64,000 nt of DNA. It comes from Mytilinidion resinicola (Eukaryota; Ascomycota; Dothideomycetes; Mytilinidiales; Mytilinidiaceae). Location: the NCBI RefSeq assembly GCF_010093595.1, contig NW_022985438.1, positions 2,283,150 through 2,347,149 of the forward strand, given 5' to 3'. The translations under genes were made by a program, and so were the position numbers. Positions 11,928-21,819 of the stretch are shown piece after piece. How positions within the stretch are numbered: position 1 is the stretch's first letter; every line of letters starts with the position of its first letter. The notes beneath the pieces are model-generated. The model did not search any database, had not been told where the DNA came from, and saw nothing but the letters and a program-made list of their open reading frames with translations.

Positions 11928-13588
11928 ATGGTCGTTACTGAGATCCCCAAACATTACACTGCTTCACCGTCCTCTCATGTCGGGACACCTCATTTGACTA
12001 TCAATCGAGAGGCTACTGTCGATCTCGATTCCAGCAATGCCTTTGAAGGTCCGTCTCATTGTATGATTGCATGGGCTTCGTTACTGACATATTGGCAGGA
12101 CCCGAAAAGCTGCTAGAGGTATGGTTCAGCTCCTCTCCCACCGACCTCCCAGGTGCTGCGGGACCTTTAGGTCTGAAAGGGGTTCCCGCAGACACCTGGA
12201 AACAGATGCTGGACTTGGTCAACTGCAAAGTCCTGTCTATCGTTGAGTCTGAACATGTTGATGCCTATTTGCTCTCCGAATCCAGCATGTTCGTCTGGCC
12301 ACATAAACTCGTCCTTAAGACTTGTGGCACCACCACCCTCCTCTGGGGCCTTCCACGTATGCTGGAGATTGCTGCGCTTGATGCGGGATTCCCTCATGTC
12401 ACTGCTCAACCTACTAGAGGAATCGCGGCTGCGGCTACTCCGTACCGTGTCTTCTACAGCCGGAAGAACTTCCTTTACCCAGACCAGCAGCGTGGACCCC
12501 ACCGAAGCTGGCGCGACGAGGTTAGATTCTTGGACCAGAGGTTCCAGGGTGGTAGTGCATACATGATTGGCAAGATGAACGGAGAACATTGGTACCTATA
12601 TATCACCGGTCCGGACACCAAACTCACGCCACCTTCTACTCCGGATCGAGAATATATGGACATCCCAGGAACAGAGACCAAGATTATCGACCATCCTCAG
12701 CGGTTGTTATCTGCGAAAGGAGATGAGACGCAAGACGAGACTCTGGAAGTTCTCATGACCGATCTCGATGAGCAGAATGCACGTCAATTCTATCTCGAGG
12801 ACGCGAGTGCGGTCGCGGAAGGTCGGTTCTTCCAGAAGGCTCGTGATGCGCGTAAGAATGCAATCAACAGTCTGGGTGTAATCCCTGAAGAGAAAGGTTC
12901 AACTGGAAGTCTTGGAGGCAGCACTCTACCCAACACTCGCGCCCACTCCGAGGACAGCTTTGATGTATTTGAGCAAACATCTTCGGATCACTCTGGATTT
13001 AGCTCGGATGATGACGACCTGACTTTTCCCGAGGAGCTTACGACTGAAGGTCATACGCTCGGCACCGTTGTCTCCGAAACCTGCGGTCTAGCTGACGTCT
13101 ACCCGACTGCCAAGTATCCGGATGCTCGCATCGACGCATACCTTTTCACTCCCTGTGGATTCTCTGCCAACGGTGTTATTCCTGCTCCCGGTGGGACTGT
13201 CAACACCAATGGCAAAGGCTCTGATGGATCCAACGCCACTCACTATTTCACCGTCCACGTCACTCCTGAACCACAGTGCAGCTATGCCAGCTTCGAAACC
13301 AACGTCCCAGCGCGGCAGAGCGGCCGTGAGACGGCAGAAGTTGTCGAGCATGTTGTCGATATCTTCAAGCCTGGTCGCTTCAGCGTCACCATCTTCGAAA
13401 CCAAGCCAGCTGATGAGGCTCACTACCAGGACACTGTAAAGAGGACGAGCAGGATGGATTGCATCAAGGGATATCGTCGTGTCGATCGCATCGTCCATGA
13501 CTTGGATGGCTATGATCTGGTTTTTAGGTATTATGAGAGGGATGACTGGAAGGGTGGCAAGCCACGGCTTGGCGAGATGGATTATTAG
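11928..13588 (+). CDS. SPE2: S-adenosylmethionine decarboxylase proenzyme
   Basis: Makes decarboxylated AdoMet, the aminopropyl donor for spermidine and spermine. Two exons, 11928-12048 and 12099-13588 (50-nt phase-1 intron), give 536 aa. The family start NAFEGPEKLLEVWF spans the splice. The self-processing site LLSESSMFVW lies at about residues 98-107; cleavage in this family occurs between Glu101 and Ser102, Ser102 becoming the pyruvoyl cofactor. KTCGTTTLLW and the YSRKNFLYPDQQ block follow. A Ser/Asp-rich insert (about residues 310-355) is usual for fungal forms. The first in-frame ATG is 11928. The protein looks intact. Confidence 0.95.
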
Positions 13589-14123
13589 AGGGACATCTTG
13601 CAGCAAAGGGGTTGAAGTGGTCTAAATTGCGGGTACACACGGGCTAATTTCCTGGTTCAATATTGCTTTCCCTTTTCCTTGTCCAACTCATACACTCCTT
13701 ACTGTTGTTTATTATTCATATCACGGCCTTCACAATGACTCTAGCCTGTTGCGCATACAGCGAATAAGCTTCATTTCTCATATCAACTGCAGTCTTTGAC
13801 ATTTTTGAAGCGCCCCCAGAGCACCCTATGCGAGGCAGCCATACCCTGGAAGCCCTTGGTGGGTGGATAGTGTCCTTTGTGAGTATTGTGAAGGACAATG
13901 TTGCTGCAGTGAGGAGCCAGCCCACAACGCCCAGGTATCCATCAAGATTACCAGCATTGTACACGCAACATTATACTAAACATCCTATATATAACAGATC
14001 CCAGTTACGAGCACTACCCCAAACTCAAAAAAAAACCCCAACCCCAAAAACCTCATCTTCAAAGCTCTGCACAGCATACCGCAACCGACTCTCATACAGA
14101 TTTAAAAAGCAGGTTCCACCGAT
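13589..14123. other. Intergenic, no gene supported
   Basis: An 82-codon minus-strand frame at 13716-13964 lacks an ATG start and has no recognised domain. The run AAAAAAAACCCCAACCCCAAAAACC near 14025-14050 is low complexity. Confidence 0.4.
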
Positions 14124-14666
14124 ATGCCTCCTCTTAAGAAGGAAAAAGCCGAGAAAAAGGCTGCAAAGCAGCAACATCCGGCTACAAGCCAGCAGACTAC
14201 CACTGCAATCCAGCATGGTCCGGCTCCAAGCCAGCAGAATACCACAGCACCGCCAGACCCACGCAGACGCATAAGAGGCAGAGACACAGCGGCAGCCGAT
14301 GCCCCCGACAACAGCTTCCTCGACCTCGACAACCTCGACTGGATCACAGAAGGCTTCTGGGGTCTCCCGCCCGATTATCGCGGCGAGACAACGGAAACAG
14401 ATTCCAATGCGCGTCGTCGGCAAGAGCGTCCCATCCGCCCGGTTCGCGACGCGTTCAATTGGCATCATGGGCCGGGCAAGAGTGAACATCCTAATAATGA
14501 GGATTATGTGAGGGATGCGGCGATGCATGTCCTCAGGGAGAAGAATAAGAAAGATCTCACGGCGAAGGCGTGGTATGAGAAGCAGATGGCGGAATTGAGT
14601 CATAGTAAGTTTGTTGGGAGTGGCGCTGGGACGAGGGATCCGTATGGCAGTGGGAGGGCTAACTGA
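14124..14666 (+). CDS. Hypothetical basic/Gln-rich protein, 180 aa
   Basis: Single-exon frame starting MPPLKKEKAEKKAAK. The N-terminal ~50 residues are Lys/Ala/Gln-rich and contain a near-repeat (HPATSQQTTTAIQHGPAPSQQNTTA). The rest is more ordered, with an aromatic segment (DLDNLDWITEGFWGLPPDYRG, near residues 68-88), and ends in Gly/Ser. No family is recognised, and no signal peptide or membrane segment is seen. The ATG context (CCGATATGC) is acceptable and codon use resembles the neighbours, so it is probably a real lineage-restricted gene. A spurious frame cannot be excluded. Confidence 0.5.
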   Translation: MPPLKKEKAEKKAAKQQHPATSQQTTTAIQHGPAPSQQNTTAPPDPRRRIRGRDTAAADAPDNSFLDLDNLDWITEGFWGLPPDYRGETTETDSNARRRQERPIRPVRDAFNWHHGPGKSEHPNNEDYVRDAAMHVLREKNKKDLTAKAWYEKQMAELSHSKFVGSGAGTRDPYGSGRAN

Positions 14667-15669
14667 GTCGGTGCTGTAGTCTGTGGGCGTTGGGAGAATA
14701 GTCTCCCTTCCTCGACCCCTCCTTAACGGGCTGATCGCGATCGGCCTTGGATCTTGCCGATGATTGGCTTCGTCTCGGCTGCAATCATGAGAGCACTCTA
14801 AGGCACGCTAGACATTCGCTAGTAAGTGTTTACCAGGTCGATGATCTGGCACTGTACTTGAGTGGAGATCACTTGTTGCTCCTATCTAATATCGAAATAA
14901 AATTAACGTTTAGAACGCATTCAAACATGTTCAAAAGCTGTAAGTTAATGTAAGTGAAGTCTAACAGAAATAAAAGCGATGATAAAGTAACATGCAATCG
15001 CAGGATACTAGTTTATTGATAATACTGAATAACGTCCCCCCTCCCCCCCCTCCCCTCCCAACCTAGGTGGCGGAAAGCCCATGTGCCGTAATAAATCTCT
15101 TGTTTACGCATCTAAACTCTCTCCCCTGCAGGTTCATCAAGTTGTATTTGATTTAGTATTATTCTTTGCACATCTCTTTCCCAAAAATTAGTGTGCAGCT
15201 GAAAAATTACAACACTCTTGCTTATGCTGTCAATAACTCGTTTTAGGGCATCCAGAATTGCATTACCCGTACACCCCTACTATAACACGCATGTCTTCGA
15301 GATTTTAAACCTCGGATGGTTACATTGATAGCTCTATAACGAGAGAAGATAATTACAAGCTCTTAAAACACTCAGCCCCCTAGAGTATACAGTCCGGATT
15401 CATCCGTGCGAAGAAGCCTATAATTGACGTAGAGCATGGCGCTCTTCTAGAAGTATCTCTGATAGATCATGCATGTGTTGGCTGTCTTTGCTATTCTAGC
15501 CGAGCGTGCGTGTTCATCATGCCCCGCGCATCATTGCGGCACAGCGGCCTCCCTTGAGCTGTGTATCTACGAGCCTCAACACCCTCTCTGTGCTCTTGCT
15601 AGGCTCCTCGCAGTTGCCCTCAGTTTTACTCGTACGGACAGAACCTCGCAAGAAAATAGTTGCGGAGGC
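14667..15669. other. Intergenic with repeat copy and C-rich tract
   Basis: Contains one copy of a dispersed repeat (14738-14895, listed separately) and a run of Cs and CTs at 15036-15060. It is AT-rich between 14890 and 15420. The DnaJ frame stays open upstream to 15469, but its J domain begins only after the ATG at 15670. Confidence 0.45.
14738..14895. repeat. Dispersed degenerate repeat, copy 1
   Basis: Aligns by eye with 21280-21425, about three quarters identical. Shared blocks include GTCTCGGCTGCA, TCGATGAT-TGGCACTG and TTGTTGCTC. Neither copy encodes a recognisable protein. This copy has fewer A/T at the variable sites. Confidence 0.55.
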
Positions 15670-17302
15670 ATGGTGCCCTTACCAATTACAGAGGATTATT
15701 ACACGATCCTTGAAGTGGAGCAAACCGCTCCCCCTCACCTAATCGTTAGTTCCTACAGACGGCTGGCGTTGAAGCTCCATCCGGACCGGAATGCTAGGCA
15801 CGACGCTACTGAAGCCTTTCAGCTAGTATGTTGAATTTTCTAGGGCTAAGCCAAATCCTAATCCGCTTTGTCGATCATGATATTGTCTGTGCTGAAATTA
15901 CTCTAAACATAAAAGCTCGGCCTCGCGTACGAGACATTGAAGGACGAGAGCAAACGCCGAGACTACGACCTCATCTACCCTTCGATAACACGAAGACGGC
16001 CCCCTCCTCAAAACACACAAACCCCACGTCCGCCTCCTGGTGCGACACCGCAGCCAGAAACGCTCAACGAAGCGGCGCAAATCGTCGCCCTTCAAAAGTC
16101 GAAGCAAGAACGTGGTGCACGGTGGCGGGCTAAGAAGTATGCCTTTGATTCGACGATCTTCGATCTGCAGAGAGGCGTCCGGCTGTTAGAGCAAGAGATC
16201 AGGAATCTAGATAGTATTCTGGCTGCTGAGGCGGCGGCAGAGGCACGGAAGAATAGTTGGGGATCATGGCTGTTGTCACCAATATACAAGAAGGCAGAAG
16301 ATAGTGAGGAGGAGAAGGCACGCAAGGATAGGGGGAGGCAGGAGAGAAGGATTGAGAAAGACTTGAAGGAGCGGCGACTGGATTTAAAGAAGGCGGACTT
16401 GAAGAAAGAGGAAAACCTATTAAAAAAGGCAAAGGAGGAGGTTGATGCTGCGGATCTGTGCGATGACGGGAAGATACGAGTGATTCAGGCTAGGATATGG
16501 GCTAGAACTCAGGTTGCAGCACTACAACCTAGGATCAACAACTCATATGCCAGAAAGCTACTCTCCGAACATCAGCTGTAGAGAACCCAGCTGAAATCTC
16601 AGCTGTAGAGAACCGAGCTGAAGCCTCAGCTGTGCAGGGCTCATCTGAACTTACTAGCGCGCCACCCTGGGGGTGGCCCCCTTCCTTCCCCTAGTATATA
16701 TACAACTAGCTAGACGTCTATAGAAATCAGAGTTCACATCAATTTAACCTGAGTCTAGAGAAACTCAGGAGAGGCAAGAGAGGGAGAGGGTGGAGAGAGA
16801 GAGACTGGCGGAGATTCGGAAACAGCAGCAGGAGCAGTGGGAGAAAAAGCTGCGGGAAGAAGCAGAGGCGATGAGAAAACAACAGGCGGAGAGGCGAGCA
16901 GCGGAACAGAAACGACAGGAGGAGTGGCGAGCAGCAGAACAGAAACGACAAGAAGAGATCAGAAAACTGGCAAAGATTTACGATGAGGAAACCAGAAGAC
17001 ACCGGGAACAATACACACATCTCAATCCACCCAAGGGAAGCACTCGCCAGGCTTACACATCGACCTGCGACCACGACGGCTGGTGGCCAAAAGTACAAGG
17101 TCGTACAGCATGCCCGGAGTGCTATGAGCTTTGGACTTATCTGCTGCAGTGCCCAGGCTGTGAGATGATGGCGTGTCCGAGATGTCAAGCTGCGATACGG
17201 CCGAGGAAACCGCGTAATTCGACGAGGACGAATCGGAGAGCCCCTCCACGGGTGAGGACTCCGAGCCCTGATGTTAACTACGGCTACGACTACGACTGGT
17301 AA
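15670..17302 (+). CDS. DnaJ-domain protein with coiled coil and C-terminal Cys-rich domain, interrupted by an insertion
   Basis: Co-chaperone-type protein with an N-terminal J domain (about residues 8-75, HPD at 37-39) that would stimulate an Hsp70. A long charged coiled coil and a C-terminal Cys-rich block with C-x2-C pairs (CDHDGWWPKV, ACPECYEL, QCPGCEMMACPRC) follow. Exons: 15670-15825, 15916-16512, 16769-17302, giving 428 aa if 16513-16768 is removed. Read straight through, the frame stops at TAG 16579-16581. Removing 256 bp between two copies of AACTCAG rejoins ARTQ to ERQERERVERER in frame, so the coding sequence was continuous before an insertion. The insert starts GT and ends AG, so it may be spliced; the donor GTTGCA is weak. 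If not spliced, the product is 273 aa and lacks the Cys-rich end. Confidence 0.75.
16513..16761 (+). mobile_element. LTR-like or introner-like insertion in the DnaJ gene
   Basis: A 249-bp segment flanked by 7-bp direct repeats AACTCAG (16506-16512 and 16762-16768), read as a target-site duplication. Inside are three degenerate 27-bp units each starting CAGCTGT (16574-16654). A G/C-rich stretch follows, then CTAGTATATATACAAC (16690-16705), like a TATA box. Order and size suggest a solo LTR or small non-autonomous element, but termini are not TG...CA. Together with one flanking repeat it makes a GT...AG, phase-0 unit of 256 nt, which would work as an intron. Confidence 0.6.
16574..16654 (+). 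repeat. Three 27-bp degenerate tandem units with CAGCTG cores
   Basis: Units begin at 16574, 16601 and 16628 with CAGCTGTAGAGAAC, CAGCTGTAGAGAAC and CAGCTGTGCAGGGC. The first two differ at only a few positions; the third is more diverged. CAGCTG is a palindrome (E-box type). The units lie in the 5' half of the insertion. Confidence 0.75.
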
Positions 17303-18122
17303 TAGGCTTGTGACGGGAAATCTGAGAAGGAGCGGTTTGGCCTGGGCTTCGGCGCTGATTTAGCGAATATGTACTGCAGATGTTTTGTTCCATAATTACT
17401 TAGTTCGGCTGCCATGGCAAAGGTCCCGAGTTGTTCTCGAGATGTCTCGAAGCCGCATTGGACCTTCATGTTCCCGATAGCCACAAGCTTGAAAGGGCCT
17501 TGGTCGGAAGCATGGCGACCTTGCATGAATTTGCGCGCCACAGTACACGCAAGGTTGATAATGACTTCCTCACATTGTAGTATGTCTCTAGGGCTCAGAT
17601 AAACTCGTTTATATATATTGTGGAGTAGTAAGAGCTTAACGGTGATGCTATCCCTTGACACGCTGATTTGCGTCCACAGTTTATCGATATTCTAAGGAGA
17701 CGCCAAATCAGGACTAGGCGTTTGGCTTAGTTCTAGCGATTGGCTACAGACTTGCTTAGGTAATCACGGTAGACGCCAGCGTGGTGAAGGGATAGGGAAG
17801 GGACATCATTACGCTGTAAAAGGAGGTTTTCTGCAAATCAGGTGCGAAGGTAATGGTGCGGACGTAGTTTATAGGTTGGAAGTGTCATAAATGGTTAAAA
17901 GTAGCCATAGCACACGACTTATATAGAATTATAGTAAGTGCGCGGAGTCGCAGTCGCTTAAAGCATATTTTGCGGTGCGGTGGGTTTTCCGCGACCCAAG
18001 GATAGACATCAGTCCACCATAGATGATAAGAGACAGGAAATCGATAGTTTCATTCCTAAGAGCTCACTCTAAGCCGGACATATCTAGTTAGCCCTCCTTC
18101 GTTCTCTCCATCCATCAGCCTC
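17303..18122. other. Intergenic, repeat-like but unassigned
   Basis: Between the DnaJ gene and DUF6604 copy 3. The 123-codon minus-strand frame at 17290-17661 has no recognised similarity. A short imperfect inverted repeat (GCCAAA...TTTGGC) lies at 17712-17735. Nothing else can be named. Confidence 0.4.
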
Positions 18123-20595
18123 TCAAATGCTCCACTGAAAGTCCTCAGGCTTAAGATCCTTCGCGCATTCCAAGAGCGCTTGTCGCCCAAGCCTAAGCTC
18201 CCAGAGCTCTTTCAAAGGACCCTGACTGCGCGCCTTGTGAACCCCATTCTTCCAATCATCCACAAGCTCCATGGTCATGCCCACACCCAGGACTCCTGTG
18301 CAACAATCGCCGTAGCAAGCCGGATCACCATCCTCGTGGCACTCTTGCCACAACTGCATGTACCTATCCAATATTTTTACACAGAGGAGGTAAACAGCGA
18401 ACCAGTTCGTGCGGACGAGCGGAAATTGACCGAAATAGAACTCGGCTTCTGCAATGCCGCGGAGCTTTTCTAGAGCAAGTGGCACAGCTAATAGTGAAAA
18501 ATAAGTCGGCTGACGCTTATAAAATGGGTGAATATTCCCAACCGGATGTTACTTACTCGTCAAGCGTGAGGGCCACGGGACATCCGGTGATTCCGTCTCC
18601 CTATCCCATCAATACTTTGCTTTGTTATGACCTTTCGTTGACTCTCCTTCATCGTATATCTGACACACAATCGAGCTATTTGTGCGATAGCTCATTCTGC
18701 GTAGATAATAGAACGTTGAATGTTTCTTTTTCATGTCGAAATGTCTATTGTGCTCGCTGGCGCATGGAAGGTGAACTGGCAGCTGCCTGCGGCTAGGCTT
18801 CTTTGAGTCGCTTGCGCTGCGTCCAACAGCCGCTACCAGATTCTCTGAGAAACTGGATTCGGGACGCTTGCCGCGGAAGCAGATTTCGTCGAGAGAGCCG
18901 CAGAGGAGCTCGAGTAGTTGGAGATCTGTCGGGTTGATCATGTCGAGCCGAATGAGGACGTTGTAGAGATGTAGGACTGCGGTGATAATGCCGTAGTGCT
19001 TAATTAAGGGCATGCTATCGCCGTATACATCTGCAAGGAGCTCAGACATATGCGTACCGGCTACCCACGGCGATCGGTAGTACAGATCGAATCGTCTGTC
19101 GGAAAGATAGACGTTCAGACTATGCGAGAGGTCTCTCAGCGATTTCAGGTGCTGCGTCGAGAAGTGGCTGATCAGGGGTCGCACAGCATTCTGAATGCTC
19201 TTCGCGAATCTCAGAACCATGATTCGGCAATCGACCGCTGGTGATCCTTGGGTTGTGGCAAGGTAGGTGCTGAAGGTGGAGATCCAAAGTTGCATACCGA
19301 GAACGACATTGGTTCCTCCTATGGCCGGATTGGCAACGTATTTATGGAAGGGCGCCTGCACGGGGTTGCCCGTCCCGCCTTCATAGCTAGCCATGGTTTC
19401 GAGCATGGAGAGCATACAACGAGTGTTGCGCTCGTCATTCGGTATGTGTTTGAATGGTAAAGTCCCGATTGGAACCAAGTCTTTAGGGTTCTCGACCTTG
19501 ATGCTTTGGGAATTTGGGCTCTGAGGCACTCGGCGTTTTCGAGTTTGGAATTTCTGCAGTGCGTTGAAGGCCTCTGCACAACCAAAAAAGTCGGAACCCC
19601 TATCAGTGGTAGTGCCGTCGTATTTGATGAGTGTTCCAACATTCTCCTCCATGGTCGATATCAGTTCGCTGCGTCGATGGAGGAACTCTTCATGGTTAGG
19701 AATCCCAAATCGCTCGGGAAACGTCGAAGTCATTGTCGATAGTTCCTGTACCGAGGCGAAGGCTACATTTGTGAGCCACGCCTTGATGAGCAGGTCCCAG
19801 GGGCTTGAGTCGGCCCTCTCCCAGACTTCATTCGCTTTGTCAAAGATCTCTTGAAGCTCCTATTATGTATGGTTAGTAAAGGCTAACACATTATACGCTT
19901 TCTAGAACGGTGCTGGAATGCTATACTTACCGACTGATAGTCATAGTAGAACTTGCATCGGAGGTGCCTCTCCAGAAAATCTTCAGTAATGGCTGCTCCG
20001 TCCTCTTCTTCGCCAATGAAGCCCTGTCTTCTGAGATCCTCTTCGATTAAGAGTTTGACTGGTTTTTCTCCGTACAAGTGCTGCTCCTCTTCCTCGTCGA
20101 TCAAGTCTTCGAGATCAAGAACCTCGTACAGATTGGCTACAGTATTTTTTTCGCCGAAAATATTCCGATCTGAGACTGCGGTGGATCGTTTGACTTTGGG
20201 AAACAAAATATCAAAGATTTCCTTTAGCCTGATGTGTCTCGTAAGTGATTTGGTCTAGAACAAAGGTGGATGAGGATCAAATTATCTTACAATTTCGTAA
20301 AGTGCTCATGCGAGGCGTTACTAGCATCATCCGATTCCGAACCGTCGCTTTTGTGGAGCTCCGTAAGCAGCGTTCTATTAGATATAGCATCCCGGAATGC
20401 CCAATATATGGCAGAGGGGATCTCAGTCTTCGACGCGCGAACTTTCTGAGCCGCAGCTTTCATATCTTTGAGTGACATGGATGACACTTCTGGGGAGGCT
20501 CCAGAGCAGGATATGAGCCATTTGACAACAGAGGAGGTGCTTTTCTTGTAAGAGCGGTACAAATTATCTGGGGCAAAAGACGGTGATGATGCCAT
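18123..20595 (-). pseudogene. DUF6604-type gene copy 3, interrupted by one in-frame TGA
   Basis: Function unknown. The N-terminus (LYRSYKKSTSSVVKWLISCS, then SLKD, AIYWAFRDAI) matches the DUF6604 family of fungal proteins. Exons: 20291-20595, 19931-20228, 18557-19859, 18123-18487; all junctions keep phase. The frame would give 756 aa, but codon 618 is TGA (18609-18611). Homology to copy 2 continues beyond it (SPDV against APDV, then EKLRGIAEAEFYFGQFPLVRTNW), so the stop cuts off a conserved C-terminus. The last intron (18488-18556, GTAAGT...TTAG) is absent from copies 1 and 2. It could be a recent pseudogene, a truncated but expressed 617-aa protein, or a gene using a weak donor near 18625 that would remove the stop. 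Confidence 0.7.
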
Positions 20596-20730
20596 ATTGG
20601 CTACAAAAGAGAAAAATATGGTGGTTTACAGTGGCCTAGGGCGGTGGTGGAGGTGTGTGGTTGGTGTATGTGTTTTGCAACTGTGAAAAGGAGGGAAGGT
20701 GTCCATTATGACAGCGTTTTATATCAGCGC

Positions 20731-20764
20731 GGAGATCTCGTAGAGATTGGTGAATGTTGGCAAG
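20731..20764 (-). promoter_or_regulatory. Conserved upstream block of DUF6604 copy 3
   Basis: A 34-bp stretch about 136 bp before the start codon of copy 3, alignable without gaps to 24444-24477, which lies 126 bp before copy 2. The core GGTGAATGTTGGCAAG against AGTGAATGCTGGCAAG differs by transitions. It may be a shared promoter element or just residual duplication; no equivalent was found upstream of copy 1. Confidence 0.4.
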
Positions 20765-21279
20765 ATTAAAGGTGAATTGATTGAGTAAGTGGAATGAATA
20801 GTGCACCACCTAGTCATGGCTAATCCATTACACTTTCCAGATTCTGAACAAGATGGAAGCTCATACTTTTGTACCTACCGTACTAGGTCACAAGTTTGGG
20901 CATGCCGTCTCTCTCATCTCGTTCCGATTTGTGATCAGGTTTTGAAGCACCCCAAAGCGGCAAGTAGGCGGACTATCGAGGCGTGAATGACCTCTGATTC
21001 AAGCTCTTAAGGACTTCACATCTTTTCAATTTTTGCGGATGCCCCGAAACACCTCCAACGGCGTTGCGAAAATGTGCCTAGACTTTTAGCAAAGCGCTGT
21101 ACGGTGATTTCAGTAAACCACTTCAGATAGTATCAATTAGCAAGCTGGATAGACTCACATCGAGGTACGTTAAGTCTACGCACAATCTTTTACCACCACC
21201 TGTGGTACTTCAACGCATTTTCAGAGAACCGCATGAGATGAAAAGTCGACTCTTGACTGGCCTCTACATTCGCTGGAGT

Positions 21280-21425
21280 CAGCCTTAGATTTTGCCAATT
21301 GATTTTGTCTCGGCTGCATTCATGGTGCATTCATGGAAGCACACCAGACTTTGCTGAGCAAGTGCTTACCCGATCGATGATATGGCACTGCAATGAGTGG
21401 ATATCAATCGTTGCTCTAGCATTAT
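21280..21425. repeat. Dispersed degenerate repeat, copy 2 (AT-shifted)
   Basis: Partner of 14738-14895. Relative to that copy many changes are G to A or C to T, for example CCTTGGATCTTGCC against CCTTAGATTTTGCC. This is the type of change produced by repeat-induced point mutation on both strands. Confidence 0.5.
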
Positions 21426-21591
21426 AGCCTTGTGAGAATGTAGTTAAGACCTCGAAGAATCGCAAGTGAATAATCTGAAGAACCCAAGCGCCTATCAATA
21501 GAACAACACCCTAGTAGTGTATGAGGCCGCCCAAGTGTCTAAGATCTGATTATAGCATCTCATGAAGTAGAGAAAATGAGAAAATTACTCA

Positions 21592-21758
21592 GGTTGCCAC
21601 TACTAGCGTGTCAGTGGCGTTACATTCTTCCATATCCGTAACAAGGGGGAACAGGGGAGTACCCCCCCTTTCAGGGGCTATATATACGGGCCTTATGCCT
21701 CTTCAAATCAACACAGAACTGCTTCTTCACAACTTGACAAAATCAGTACTTGCCAACA
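21592..21758 (+). other. LTR-like or promoter-like segment
   Basis: Contains a G-run/C-run pair (GGGGGAACAGGGGAGTACCCCCCC, about 21645-21668), a TATA-like GCTATATATACGG and a following CA-rich stretch. This layout resembles an LTR U3/TATA/R region and, loosely, the insertion in the DnaJ gene, with which it shares ACTCAGGTTGC at its start. No flanking duplication or coding part was found. Confidence 0.3.
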
Positions 21759-21819
21759 TCATTATCATTCGCGAGTAAGCACCAACTCCATAGCTCTTCG
21801 GAGTTTCTCCAGAGCTCCT

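Larger units (their letters stand above)
20596..21819. other. Spacer between DUF6604 copies 3 and 2
   Basis: Holds the promoter of copy 3, one copy of a dispersed repeat (21280-21425) and an LTR-like or promoter-like segment (21592-21758), all listed separately. No intact gene is seen; short frames here are unsupported. Confidence 0.5.

Noticed and set aside
13716..13964. 82-codon minus-strand frame with a hydrophobic segment
   Set aside because: It begins without ATG, has no family and no homologous layout.
20755..21758. Perfect inverted pair TGTTGGCAAG ... CTTGCCAACA with TG...CA ends, about 1 kb apart, looking like LTR termini
   Set aside because: The left copy lies in a block conserved upstream of DUF6604 copy 2, no flanking target duplication exists, and a 10-bp chance pair is expected at this scale.
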